Assembly: GCF_026914185.1 (NCBI RefSeq)
Contig: NC_070558.1
Coordinates: 8,565,501-8,629,500 of the forward strand
Origin: Puccinia triticina
Taxonomy: Eukaryota; Basidiomycota; Pucciniomycetes; Pucciniales; Pucciniaceae
Length of the DNA: 64,000 bases
Direction: 5' to 3'
Positions 11,779-23,308 of this stretch are shown here, one piece after another (the stretch's first letter is position 1; each line of letters starts with the position of its first letter). The notes under the pieces are model-generated. The model was not told where the DNA came from. It did no database searches and worked only from the letters and a program-made list of their open reading frames with translations. The position numbers were made by a program, and so were the translations under genes.

Positions 11779-13714
11779 ATGCTAGAGCAAATTGATCCAG
11801 ATCAAATGGAGCTTGCTGGAGACAATGAAGGTTCACTTGCATCCACAAGTCAACAGGTCTCTATACCACAGTGTAAGAGAAGATTAAAATATTGACAGTT
11901 TATAATTTATACATGATTCTTATTCAAATGGGGATCCATATTTGATGATAGGTTCAAGCACTATGAACTTGCATCCTGAGAGATTTTCTCATGAAGATTC
12001 CAAACAAGCTCTGCAAATTGAAAATATAAATTCTGAAAAAGAAAAAAGTGGGTAAATCTATAGATCTTTATCATCATAGCACTGAACTACCTCATGAGAT
12101 ATTTTCTATATTGATGAATGCAGGAATAATAGAAGTCAGGTTGTATCAAGAAGAAATGAAAAAGAACATCTCAAGATGTGAAAACCTAAAATACAGATTT
12201 CCAAAAAAATTCAAACAGCACATGCAAGATTTGAAAGAAGTGGTAAACTATCTATGTGACAGCAAGATTGATGAAATACAAGCAGGCAAACCATTACCAC
12301 TGAAAGCAGACGAAGTTGTATTGTCTGAAATATTCCCTGGTCACCTGGTAGAAAAGCTCCATATGATGGTAGTAGAGGGTCCCTTCTCATCTTTTGTGGA
12401 GGCTGTGGAAGATGCACCTTGGGATCCTGTACACATGGATTTTTTCAATGGTGGATTGAGGTTGATGATGTCACATTGGTGTGACCTTATGATTGATTTA
12501 TTTCATCATATTGAAAAGCTTGCCCTAGTCCCAACTGAAATTCTTTCAGAATTTCAGAAAAAAGATCAAGGAAAATTCTTTTCAAGTTTAATTGTTGCCA
12601 AATACACTCATTATGATGTTTACAGTACATATCTCAACTTTGATCTCAGATTGAGCATTTTGGAAGACTGTAACCTGAAGGATGACCTCAAGGAGATTTT
12701 TAAGGGTCAGTAGCAATCACTTAATTGCACATTGTGGAGCGGAAAACACTTAAAAACCTTTTAAATTTCTTTCTCTTTTATTCTATTCCTATCAATGTTA
12801 TAGGAGTTGATGAGGGCACTTGGAAACAGGTAGAGTTCCAATTTGTAACAGCCCAATTGAAATTTGAAGAATCTGTGCAGTTGTTTGATGATTTTGATGA
12901 AATCAGGGAAGAATTTATCACCAAAGCATCACCAAGCACAGCTACTTCAGTATCTGACATGAAGATACTGTTGGAAAATATAATTGCATACATTCCAGGA
13001 GTAGAGCTTAAGGGTTATGCTTATGAGGAAGATGAAGTGCTTATACATTTCAAATTGCTGTATGAAATGGTCAGATTTATCCAGAGACACCATCCACAGG
13101 TTATCTCAAATGAATTCAAGCAATCAATCAAATTCCAACAACTTCAGGCATTTGAAGAAGTTATTGGGATGATTTCAAGTGTTAATCATTTTGAATATGA
13201 GCTATTCAGATCATTTTTGCCAAAGATAGCCAAGAGTGGCAAGATGGAGGATTCCAAGCCTAAGAGGATGACATTAATTGACTGGGATTGGCAAATGGAA
13301 GTAGATAAGTTCAGAGAGAAGTTGAAAGGCTCAAAATATCTGACTGATTCACACAAAAATAGAAGAATTTCAAATTTTGATCCCAATGAAGAAGAGGATG
13401 ATTTGACCCTTGAGAATAGAACTCTGATGGAACTTCTCAGGAGCTCCCCAAGTTTTGAAAATTTTTCAAGCCACTTTGGGCCAGTGAGGACTCTGTGTGC
13501 TGATAGAAGAACTGAATTCCCTTTTGATTCACAAGAAATGACTTCTTACCAGTACATGAGGTACCTTTTCCACCTCAGGAAACTCAAAGAAAATGAAGAA
13601 AATCAAGATTTCACCAAAATGATTGAGAAAGTAGAATCAACTGGAATAAAGTTTTTTGAAGCATCCCAGAGGGTTCTCAAGGAGGAATTGAGTAAATATT
13701 TTTATAGTTTATGA
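11779..13714 (+). CDS. hypothetical helical protein, four-exon model, 560 aa
   Basis: Exons 11779-11872, 11952-12047, 12124-12705 and 12804-13714 join in phase (introns of 79, 76 and 98 nt; all GT-AG, the second donor GTGGGT being weak). The last two exons are strongly supported: the frame before 12705 (ending FKG) continues across the intron as VDEGTWKQVEFQFVTAQL. The protein is acidic, Lys/Glu/Phe-rich and mostly helical, with no signal peptide, TM segment or known catalytic motif. Base composition is more AT-rich than neighbouring genes. An alternative reads 12030-12713 without the second intron. The first two exons could be incomplete at the 5' end because the frame remains open slightly upstream of 11779. 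It resembles rust-restricted hypothetical proteins; function unknown. Confidence 0.6.
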
Positions 13715-15244
13715 TGAAAAACTACAGGAGAATGTGGCTTTCCTGCTTGCTAAAAAGGATTGGATGTACCACATAGCATATCATAAATAACATGACTGGA
13801 AATTTATAACAGCTTTTGTCCAAATCATTTTTTTCTTTGTGTTTGTGGCTGCCAATGATATGAAGGAATATCTGGTGTGATGCAGCTTTATATGTTGACT
13901 TCAATCAACTGACACAGTGCCAGCCCTTGTACATAGTTCAGGCCCCATTTTTCAGTGGTTCAATCAAGCATGATGCATGTGTTGAAGTGATCAGGTGAAA
14001 GCTTTTCAAAACCAGATTTTTTCTAGTCAGCTGCATTTTCACATTCCACAAAAATTAAACTTTCTTTCACACAAACAAAAAACTGGTGCCTACTTGCCCA
14101 CTCTTATCAATAAAAATTCCCAAGCCCTCATACCAAAAATTATGCCAAGGTTTGCTATCCAATATTGTAAAAGATGGAGAGAAAGACCATCTCCTACTGC
14201 TGTTTCTATTCCATGTTAGGTTTTTTCAGGGGTTTGGATTCATTACAGATAATACATCTATAAACTGGATAGAGACTTGAGTGGATCAACAGGTATCAGA
14301 GGGATATTTTGTGTCCATCCTGTGAAACCAAATCACTATCATGCTCAATTGGTCATACACAGAATTGATCTAACATTGTGTGGTGTGTGCCATACCAGTG
14401 CACACCACTTTGAGCATCTTAACCTTATTAGACAGTTGCTAACTTGATCTATGGTGATAATTCAGCAATCCTGTACATATTTACACACACACCTTGGCGC
14501 CTGATGATACAAATTGGTGAGTTAAACATCTCAGTGACCAGGATCATAGCTGTCATTGAGGTACACACCCTGATGACTGCTGTCATACCAGCCACTAAGG
14601 TGTATTGAGATTTGTAATGTAATGGCTGGTAATTATGATACCAGTCATCATATTTTATACCATAAGGACTGGCATGATTGTTCCATTTATTGAGGGCTTT
14701 ACCTCAATCTTATATCAAAGAAACCTTTGTAGACATGTTGTCTCTACACTGACATCACCCTTTTTGCCGGCAGAAATAAAGAGAAGACCATAGGTCTTCT
14801 TGATCTTACACATATTTATGAACAAATAAATTAACAATGATATTATTATCTAAACATATATATCTGTATCTATGTATATATGTATATATTTCATCCATGC
14901 AAAAAAAGAGAAAAGAGAATAACAAAGTTGTAATGCGAGAAGGAAGAGCAAGGGTTTGGGGATTGGACTGGAGGGTGGTGAAGTGACTGGAAAAGAAAGG
15001 ACTGGGGCGATGAATTTGATACGGGTTTTCTCTCTTTCATGAACATAAGCAAAAGAAGCAGAAGAAGGGAGAAAGGGAAGAAAGGTACACAACAGGGATG
15101 GAAGAAGAGTGGAGAGTACGTAAACGACCAAACAAAGAAACACACACACACATACAAAAACTCAAAAAGCTACTGAAACAAAAAAAAAACACCATGCTGA
15201 ACGAAATAAGGGAAGTGAAATAACGTAGTACTGCAAAAATGAAG

Positions 15245-15249
<5 letters not shown>
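13715..15249. other. intergenic region, AT-rich
   Basis: No gene recognised. 14460-14660 contains short inverted motifs around ACCAGTCATC/GATGACTGG. 14850-14890 is a TATATA-rich stretch. Toward 15250 the strand becomes purine-rich, next to the 3' end of the surface-protein gene. Confidence 0.4.

Positions 15250-15282
<33 letters not shown>
15250..15282. repeat. (AG)n microsatellite
   Basis: About 16 uninterrupted AG dinucleotides in the 3' flank of the minus-strand surface-protein gene. It generates a spurious Ser/Leu-rich frame on the minus strand. Confidence 0.9.
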
Positions 15283-15283
<1 letters not shown>

Positions 15284-15387
15284 ATCTGTGCGTGTTGAGT
15301 GCAAAGGCCTGAGGAAGAAAGAAAACAGAAAAAAAAGGTGTTTAGACAAACAAGGGATTAAAAGAACGATATTAAAAGTTGTATAAG

Positions 15388-16848
15388 TTAGGAGGGATGG
15401 TAAGGGTTATGAAGGGGGGCCGAGTTAGCAGACGGTTGTTGTTGTTGTTGCTGTTGGTGGTGGCTGTTGTTGTTGACGACGGTGAGGGGGATATCTTCGG
15501 GCCCATCCCAAGCAATAGGGTATTGGAGATGGTGGTCGGAAAGATTGAGATGGCCTAGTTGTTGTTGTTGTTGTTGCTGCTGTTGACGGGAGTCGGGCCG
15601 CGGGGGGCCCTGGGGGTCATGCGTGTTTCCGACCGATGAGCCGAGCGAGGGCTGTGAATGCAGGTCGTGTGGTCGGTGTTGGTAGCCCGGTTGGTCGTCG
15701 TAGCCTAAGTTGTTGAGCGTGCCCGGGTAGGGCTGTTGGGCTGCACTCGGTCCCAAGTATGGATCATCTGCTTTAGGTGCCACCCTAGACATTAGTTTTT
15801 TCTTCTTCTTTTTTTCTTTCTTTTTCTTTGTTGGTATGTGGATGAAGAGTAGACTGACAATATCCGTTGTGTTCCTGGGGGTGAAGGGGTGGTGGAGGCG
15901 GATAGGCTTGGTAGGAGTCATACATTCCGGGATGTCTTTGATCAGAGTGGAGGGATTCCATGGCGATATCGTGAGAGTAGAGCTAGGAGGCAAGAGGAGT
16001 GTAAGAGAGGCTGTTGTTTCGTTGTTGTTGTTGTTGTTGTTGTTGTTGTGGCTGCTTACCCGAGGTTTCTCGTCGGTTTGGTCGTCATCCTCGCCGATGC
16101 CGTGTCCGACGCCAGGCCGCGCGGCGAGCGGGTTGAGGGTGGAGGGGTCTTCGGCGCGGTTGACGAGTTCGGGCCACTTGATAGCCACGTCCTCGTCGTC
16201 GAGGTCGGAGAAGCGGCGCTGGGTGCATCTGAAGACGATGAAGACGACGGCGGCGATCCCGGCGAGCCCGCCGACGATGCCGCCGATGATAGCCCAGGTG
16301 TTGGAGGAGGATCCAGAGGCGGAGCCGTTGTTGTTGGGGGTCGAGGAGGGCCGGGCGAGGGGGCTGTAGGTGGAGGTAAGCGAGGTGTAGACCTGGCCGT
16401 CGGCGCCCGTCCGGGTCAGGGTGACGATGACAATCGAGGAGGCCGGCTGGGACAGGCCGCCGGAGATCGTCTGGGGGGCCGTGGAGGAGGTGGATGATGG
16501 GCGCGAGGCGAGGGAGGAGGCTGAGGACTGGCTTGCGACGGAGTTGGTCTGCGAGTTGGCGGACTGGACGGATGAGCTGGCTGGGCTGTTGTTCGCGGGC
16601 ACGGGGCTGCTGGTGGGTGCGGCGGGGGCGGCATTGGTGGTGGATGACTGGCTGGGCTCTGGGGGTGCGGGGGGGTTGGCCTCGGCGGGTGGGGGGGATG
16701 GGCTGGTGGGGGCTGGGCTGGGCGAGGCTGCTGGTGCGGCGGGGGCGGGTGAGGCTGGGGATGCTGGGTTGAGGATGGCCTGGGCGTGGATGGGCTGGCT
16801 GGCGAGGGCGAGGAGCAGTAAAAGAACGAGGGTGGTGGGGGCGGGCAT
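15388..16848 (-). CDS. signal-peptide single-TM surface protein, Ser/Pro/Ala-rich ectodomain
   Basis: The N-terminus (residues 1-22, MPAPTTLVLLLLLALASQPI...) is a clear signal peptide. About 130 residues of Ala/Pro/Ser/Thr-rich, probably O-glycosylated ectodomain follow, then SSIVIVTLTRTGADGQVYTS, a Ser/Asn-rich stalk and a TM helix (AIIGGIVGGLAGIAAVVFIV) ending in FRCTQRR. The cytoplasmic part has an acidic DLDDEDVAIKWPELVN segment, then Gln- and His-rich low complexity. This architecture matches fungal type-I membrane proteins of the Mid2/WSC-sensor or SKG6 type, which report on the wall; no WSC Cys domain is present. An in-frame intron is possible: GTAAGC donor next to 16060 and a pyrimidine-poor 3' side near 15793. 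Its removal would drop the Asn-run and Lys-run. Without it the frame is 486 codons. CAA/CAG repeats (polyQ, polyN) may vary in length. Confidence 0.7.
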   Translation of the reverse strand: MPAPTTLVLLLLLALASQPIHAQAILNPASPASPAPAAPAASPSPAPTSPSPPPAEANPPAPPEPSQSSTTNAAPAAPTSSPVPANNSPASSSVQSANSQTNSVASQSSASSLASRPSSTSSTAPQTISGGLSQPASSIVIVTLTRTGADGQVYTSLTSTYSPLARPSSTPNNNGSASGSSSNTWAIIGGIVGGLAGIAAVVFIVFRCTQRRFSDLDDEDVAIKWPELVNRAEDPSTLNPLAARPGVGHGIGEDDDQTDEKPRVSSHNNNNNNNNNETTASLTLLLPPSSTLTISPWNPSTLIKDIPECMTPTKPIRLHHPFTPRNTTDIVSLLFIHIPTKKKKEKKKKKKLMSRVAPKADDPYLGPSAAQQPYPGTLNNLGYDDQPGYQHRPHDLHSQPSLGSSVGNTHDPQGPPRPDSRQQQQQQQQQLGHLNLSDHHLQYPIAWDGPEDIPLTVVNNNSHHQQQQQQQPSANSAPLHNPYHPS

Positions 16849-17331
16849 GGTTTTCGTGGTCGTTTCTCGGTTCGAGGTGGGCGGAAGTGGGGCAGTGGGC
16901 AGTGGGCAGTGGGCAGACGCGATAAGATATGGGGGGTGTCGGAGATGGGCAGATCAGCACTAATCACTAAAAATCACTAACAATCACTGAAAAAAGCACC
17001 CCTTTATGTACAGATCATCCATCACACAAACTCAATACATACAGCAGCCCATCACCACACAACTCACCCACTAACACTCTTCACTGTCACCCACACCATC
17101 TTATTTACAATGCCAACTTCAAAAGGCTGTATATAAGTCTTCTCCAACATCACATGTTCTTAATTTCGGGTCTGTTAATGGGCCAATTGCATTTGCAAAA
17201 GAAAAAAAAAAAAAAAAAACATGCTGCCATTGCCACCACATAATCTTAAACGGCCTCAAAGAATTAAGCTCCACATCTGCTTCCATCCTTCAGTGGGCTC
17301 CTTTTCTCTTCCCTGATCAACACGAGCTTGT
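16849..17331. other. intergenic region
   Basis: Probable promoter of the surface-protein gene and 3' flank of the phosphatase gene. A run of 18 A lies at about 17202-17219. No gene seen. Confidence 0.5.
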
Positions 17332-18577
17332 TCAGGGAGCTTTGAGAAGGGTGTTCAAGAAGATCTGCTCAACCTCCCAAGCGCCCTCCCACAGCATGAC
17401 CCGACAGGAGAGAGCGTTCCCCTTCGCAGTCTCGGCCTCGATCCGACGGGCCAGCTCTCGACGACTCCTGACGAGCGCCACATCGCCGCTGTGTGCGTGT
17501 GTGTGTATGGAAAGAGTCGTCAGACAACAGCAAGGATGGCTGAGAGATCAGCAGACTCACGATTTGAGCACCCGGCTGATCGGACAGTAGTCGTTGTCCC
17601 CATCGCCGACGTATGCGATCCGGTCGAACGGCTTCGAGGGCCCGCGGCGTTCCAAGTAGGCAATCAACTCGGCGGCTGTGGTAGAGAAAGAAACAAAGAA
17701 TAAGAAGCAGATTTGCAGAGAGGGGGGGTAAGAGGACGGGGGGGAAAGACCTTTGCACATGTTGGCGCTGCAGCCAAGCGTACAGCCGTGCTGGCTCTCC
17801 TGAGCGTCGACCCGACGACGGAGGAGCAGCCGGTCAGCGTTCTCCGGGTCCCAGCGGGCCGGGTTGGTGATCACTGCGCCGTCGAAGCGGGCCCAGAGGC
17901 CGTGGTGTCTGAGGACGAGCTCGATGAACATCGTATTCGAGTTCGAGAGGATCAGCAGCTCGCTCGCTGTCTCGGCCCCATCCTCTTCTCCTTCTTCGAG
18001 CGTCCGTGAGAGCGCCTCGATCGCCCGCTTCATCGCCGGGTGCTGCTCACAGTACAACCCGAGCATCAGCAACCGTTTGTCTGCTTTCCTCGGAGCTATT
18101 TACCAGGGGTAATGTCCCAAACACTTCCGTGATCTGGGCCTGTGTAAATCCCCGGTCGGCTAAACGTAGCAAGCAATCAGCCCTGCAATTAATCAGATAC
18201 AAAAACAATCATCAGATCGTGGTTTTTTCAAGATTACGGAACAGATAGGATGCTACACTCAACACGTTATCGGTCCATTGCATAGTCCTCTTACGCTCAG
18301 CCAACAGGATCCGCAGACTGGGGTCCAAGACCTCGAAGAGATATCTATCGGTGTCCTGGTCTATGGGAGCGTAACAAGCGGTGAGCAGTCGATTGGCAAG
18401 GGTCGGTACGTGTGGGGGGGGGGGGGGGGGGGGGGAAACAGACCTACGAGAGACCTGCGGGCGGGTGGTGATCGGCCAGAGAGCAGGTCAGCTGGGACGG
18501 CGGTGGTGGTAGAGGTAGTGTCTGTTGGCTCACCAGTCGAAGTCGAAGACGACCAGCTGGTGGATTCGCGGTGCCAT
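17332..18577 (-). CDS. PHOSPHO-type HAD phosphatase (seven exons including an 11-nt microexon, 264 aa)
   Basis: Exons 18534-18577, 18444-18454, 18264-18360, 18104-18182, 17751-18042, 17561-17675 and 17332-17488 join in phase. The protein shows HAD motif I (VVFDFDWSLVDQDTD, nucleophile in FDFD), LLILSNSNTMFIE for motif II, and GDGDNDYCP for motif IV; the C-terminal LVRSRRELARRIEAE fits the family end. Length agrees with PHOSPHO1/2-like enzymes (about 240-270 residues), cytosolic Mg-dependent phosphatases acting on phosphocholine/phosphoethanolamine or pyridoxal phosphate. The exact fungal substrate is not deducible. The 11-nt second exon (18444-18454) supplies Ser-Leu-Val just after the FDFDW motif; without it the frame stops. 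Introns are 61-83 nt except the third (81) and one of 75; one contains a 22-base G run. Ordinary regulation; no operon. Confidence 0.85.
18414..18435. repeat. poly-G run of 22 bases inside an intron
   Basis: Read on the coding strand this is a poly-C pyrimidine tract just after the microexon donor, in the 83-nt intron 18361-18443. It is prone to length error. Confidence 0.85.
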
Positions 18578-19644
18578 GGGTTGCTGGAGTGGCTGGCTTG
18601 ATGGGCTGGGTGGCTGAATAAAGCGTCGCGGACCGGAAGAAGTCTCCGGATCGAAAATCGGACTTCCCCTGTCTCACTCGAATCCTCAGTATCCACCCCC
18701 ATCAGCGTTCATCTGCACCATACAACTAGGGGGGTTCACAAATTAGGACAAAAATAAAAAATTACAGTCAATTTTAAGGCCTCTATCAACAACTTGCACA
18801 ACTATTGCTAGGGGAGTCTCGGCTTCTCCTCCATCACCCGAACCTCATTGCAATTGTTGTCCGAAAACCATCATGTGAGGGAATCAAGCTCAGCCTGCCA
18901 GTGACAGCAGCAACACTATTGCTCAGAACAAATCAAACCTAATCTGAGACTGACTGAAACTCATTCGCAGCGCGAACTGATCATGTGTTACATTGGTTGC
19001 AACTGTGTTCTTATCTTGATCGAAGATGAATCCTCTCTTTTTTTACTGAGGGCCAAAGAAATTCTACGGCGCGAATTCGAATCCGGAGTCAAAGGCTTGC
19101 CAGATAGCTTTGAGGCAAAGCGGTCAATAGATGGCGAAGTGATGAGGGGCGAAGGCGGAATGAACGGGATATATTGAGCATCGACGATTCAACAGCCGCT
19201 CTGTAATGGAGAGGATTAAGTAAAATGAAACTGGGTTTATAGCAAATCTATGTAGTCCAGCTTTGCATCTCCCGACTCAAACTCAAAGTACGGCTGATGT
19301 TGCTCTGGGGTTCTAGATGTTTACCATACACGATCGTGATACTTCCCTCAAGGGAATATCCATTATTAACAGTGCTAGGTATGGCAGAATTCAATTACAT
19401 ATCACAATCTAGGCCATCAGAAAATTGTCCTCTAGAATTACATTCAACTAATAAACAATCCATGGCTTGGACGAGCAACAAGTTTACATGTGAATTGGTG
19501 TCATAGCCGCAACGAAAGTGATCTAGACGTAAATCGGCAAGCTTTGTGTAGAAAGCTATTGCACTGACACGGCGTTGATTGGTTTGAATACCACACGCGA
19601 GCCAAGGAATTTGAAGCATGTTGACGCATCATTCATCGTGGCTT
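18578..19644. other. intergenic region with duplicated segment copy 2
   Basis: Promoter side of the phosphatase gene. 19045-19285 is related to 7920-8190 (shared ATTCTACGGCGCGAATTCGA and GGGTTTATAGCA-type landmarks). No gene recognised. Confidence 0.5.
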
Positions 19645-22483
19645 TCATTTTCCCAGTCGACTGAAAATCGTCGGTAGTTCGGGTTCAACTAGTTCGGCCT
19701 TTTTCTTCTTGATCGTCTCCATGATTTCGTTGACAGCCGTCTTGTCCAAATCGTCGCGAGCTTTCAAGAGTCCTTCAGTAAATCCTACGACCGCCGGGCC
19801 GTACTCTTTCGCAAACGAGTGCCAATCAAGGAAAAACATGGTCCGGCTGGCGCTCAGCACGCCTAAAATATGCTCCAGCACTTTGAAGTAAGCCTTGAGC
19901 TCCGTAGGTGCCTTGTAGGTCACAAAAAACCCGTAAGATATTCTGACATCTGCGCGAATACGATCGACGGCCTGAGGGATCCGTATTTTCGAGGTTTTGC
20001 GAAGTCCATTGAGGTACGCTATCAAGAAACAGTCCACCATGTCATCGATGAGTAATTCAAACAGGTTTGGATTCAGATGTGCTTGGTAATCCACAACGTA
20101 ATCTTTGATGGTTTCGATGATTAGTACCATAGGATCATCTGCCCCCTCCGCGTACCACGAGTTGCCAAAGAGCATTTTGACGGCTGGCTTCAAGTCATTA
20201 AAAACTGCCTCGATGAGAGCTTGGACACAATTTTTGGCAACATCCAGATAGCCGTCCATAGCTGCTGAAAGATTATCGCTGATAGACTGGCGGTACTTCT
20301 CGCTGACAAGCCCTTCGAGCTTATTCATCAAGCCTTCAACGAAGTCTGCTGATTTCACTTGATCGTTTGCAAGACTGATTGTATATTCGACTAACCCTCC
20401 CTGTATGTCGTCAGCCTTGGAGGAATGTTGCTTTGTAAACTCCTTTTTAACCAGTGATAGCCATTCAGCTTGCGTTGCCATCATCACCTTGGCGGATTCT
20501 TCGACTACTCTTGAAAGCACCGCTCCTTGACCGCTGTCAATCGCAAAGTCGACTTGGGCGTTGACCTAAGGATAAAAATAATTCCAATCAGCCAAACTAG
20601 ATAACAAGCATGCAGTCCACAATTCACTGGGACAGAGAGCTTGGAAATACGGACCATCTGAAACATTATTCCAGATGCTTGCATGGTGTACATTTGGTCA
20701 GCATCTTCTTCTGGTGGCTCGGTGCGTTCCAGGAAGAGCTGAGTTTCGCTTTTCATGAGGTTCTGAGTCCATTCTTCCATCTTCTTACTGATCAATTTGA
20801 GATATTCATCCACTAGTGACTGGATATTGTCATCTAACAAAGGTGGCTCGGTCAATTCAGGCGGGATCTCTAGTTCCTTGGTCATGTTTTTTTTATATTC
20901 TTTGGTGAAGGTTGTGAGGGCGAGCAAGGCGCCGGCCTCGGCGTCTCCAGAGGAAGAGTATGTTTTCGTGAAATCATATAGAGCTTTGTGATAAGCCTTG
21001 ATGTACGCAGGGTAAATCTAAATTCGGCGAAAATTGATCGATTTATTATTTTGATGCATTTGACAAGCAGCAAAGTTTTACACGCACCTTCCAATCTGCC
21101 GGAAATTTATCGACCAGCATTTCTTCCACCAAAAGCAAATCCTGATAGTACCAATCGAAATTTTCTCCTTCGAAAAATCCAGCGGGGTTATCTTGATACT
21201 TGGAGAACTGCTTTTCAATTTGAGTTTTGGCACTGGTTCTGATCGCATCCATGACCTTTGCGCGATAATGCTTTATTACCCTTGCCTCCGCCCGTACCGA
21301 CTGAAACCGCGCGCCAATATCTTTCTACAATGAGGCGTACAATAAACCACACCCTCTATGTCAGTGATAGTTGGCGATTCGTATCGTTTCGAGGCAAGCC
21401 TATGTACGAACGTTTTGCCGTTTGACCAATCGAATCGCAATTGCTCGTTCATCGCGCTGGCCTTCAATCTCTGCGATTTTGGCAATTTTTATGGCTACGG
21501 TTGCATGCCCCTTCCTGACTATATCCAGCATGTTGCTCGCGAGATGGACATAATGCGACTCAAACGCCTGGAAGTGGAGAGATAATAAATTTGAGCAAAA
21601 AAAAAATGGAACGGAAATTGGCAACTCCGTCCGCTCCGACCATCTCGAAACAAAGAGCTTACCTCGATTGTGCCAGCAAGACGCTCGAAGTAGCCGGCCA
21701 ATGTCCGAGTAGTCTCAGAATTCCCTTCCCGATTAGCCTGGAGTACAGTTTCATTCCTGTGAAGATTTTTTTTAAAGAAAAACACTCACTCGTCAGGCTC
21801 AATCGAAATATTTTGATGGTCAGAAAACGGTTTAGGTTGAAGTTAACGTCACAATTACCTGAACGTCTCCATCTCACTCAGTGTATAATGGATGGCTAGC
21901 AGGTTTGGCGCGTCGCCCAAAGGAGACGCGCGATCCTTGGCCAAAAGCTTTTCTATTCTTTCGATTTTGTAATCCATATCTCTCAGCTGTTCAACCATTT
22001 TCGCTGTAGCGACGAAGTTCCGATGAATCTTTGAGACCGACGCGATTTCTACGAATTTCCACAGTTAGTGGGCGTGAAAATCACCGACTCGAAATCTTTT
22101 TGTGCACAACAGGAGAAAGTGGTAAGACTCAACTTCCGAAACCTTCCACACGCACCCTAGGATCCTCACAGGCCTTTTCGACGGCGACCATCTCCTCTTT
22201 GATGGCTTCGATTTGGTTTTTGGACTCTCTCAGTTTTGACATCGCTTCTCTGGTGGCATCCAGCTGTTCTTTGGCGCCTTGCTTGAGTTTAGCATCGATA
22301 CCAGCTTGTTCTCGTTGTAAACGCTTGCGGATTTGTGCCAATTTGACGAGATCGTCTGGAGATTTAAAGAGCTGGAACCGAAGGAGGAGCATCAGTCCGC
22401 TGTCCGGTTTTTGCTGTCAGCTTCAACCGAACGAAGGTGCTCACCTCCCCGACCGCTCGAGCTGCGGTGATGTCCTTCTCCAT
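19645..22483 (-). CDS. SEC6: exocyst complex subunit Sec6 (EXOC3), eight exons, 739 aa
   Basis: Exons 22445-22483, 22152-22371, 21859-22048, 21663-21756, 21412-21567, 21088-21324, 20655-21017 and 19645-20565 join in phase. The protein opens MEKDITAARAVGELFKSPDD, passes through a coiled-coil N-terminal region (RKRLQREQAGIDAKLKQGAK), the conserved IEGQRDERAIAIRLVKRQN and KVMDAIRTSAKTQIEKQF blocks, and ends in helical bundles typical of Sec6 (FAKEYGPAVVGFTEGLLKAR). Length matches human and yeast Sec6 (about 745-805). Sec6 is a core exocyst subunit that tethers secretory vesicles at the plasma membrane. The second donor (GTGTGG at about 22151) is weak but needed for frame. A DIRS-like retrotransposon begins less than about 1 kb upstream of the start codon. 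High confidence in identity; exon edges were read by eye. Confidence 0.93.
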
Positions 22484-23308
22484 TTCTTGTGTCCGGGGCA
22501 AAAGGCACGGGCGGTCCATTGCCGATCTGGGTCGAGGGTCCTCATGTCACACGTGTATCACATATCCATCACCCGCGACTACGAGAAGCGGACCAAAAAT
22601 AACTGGTCAGAGCATTCACATTTGTTCACTAGGGCCCTGTTTGGCACCGATATAATTATGTCTGCTATACGGGAGCGCAGCGGGAGTTTTGGGTTGTCCA
22701 AATAACCGGGTAACCGGGCCAAACCCGGACGGGCGGTACGGCCAGGCGGATCCCGCGGAACCGTACCCAAAACAGATCTGTCTGGCCTAAAAGGGCTGAT
22801 ACTGGAACTCCAGACTACGGCTAAGTTTCATCCTAGGACCCTTCGGGGTCCCTAGTGTCCCTGGTTAGGCGTTGTTTCAGCCTAAGACCTAAGTGGCCGC
22901 CTGTAGGCGGCCCTCCGGTCCTATTCCCGGCCGGTGGCCGAACTCGGCCACCGGTAGGTCCGTATCTAGACAAGTCGACTGATACTGGCCGAATGGGGAA
23001 GTCGCTCCGATGAGGAGCGATAAGAGGCGGGTATTTATACCCTGGGCTCAGAGCCATCGGCGCATTCACCCAGGACTCATCCCCGTCGCTTATCCCCAAT
23101 TACCTACAGAGGGTTTTTTATACCTAGAGTTATCAGCTCCTCTGATAACGCTAGTTTTTCTTCATTCTTCCTTGTCACCGTATTTAGGTAGTCTTCCCTC
23201 AGACCCAACACCAAACATCCCCTTACCCAGCCCACTTGGTATCAAGAGGAACTGAATTACCAATTTACCCCAACCCCCCGCGTAGTCGTAAACCTAGATT
23301 AGCCTACT
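22484..23308. other. SEC6 upstream region grading into the DIRS-like 5' leader
   Basis: GC-rich, with many short palindromes between 22690 and 23000 (for example CCGGCCGGTGGCCG, GGACCCTTCGGGGTCC). 22631-22655 (AGGGCCCTGTTTGGCACC...) resembles TIR ends of Harbinger/hAT elements and is mirrored near 29934-29958. The exact left end of the retrotransposon was not found. Confidence 0.45.

Noticed and set aside
15836..16967. Long frames on the plus strand and in other minus frames across the surface-protein gene
   Set aside because: GC-rich, repeat-rich sequence leaves several frames open. Only the 15388-16848 minus frame has a signal peptide, TM helix and plausible tail.
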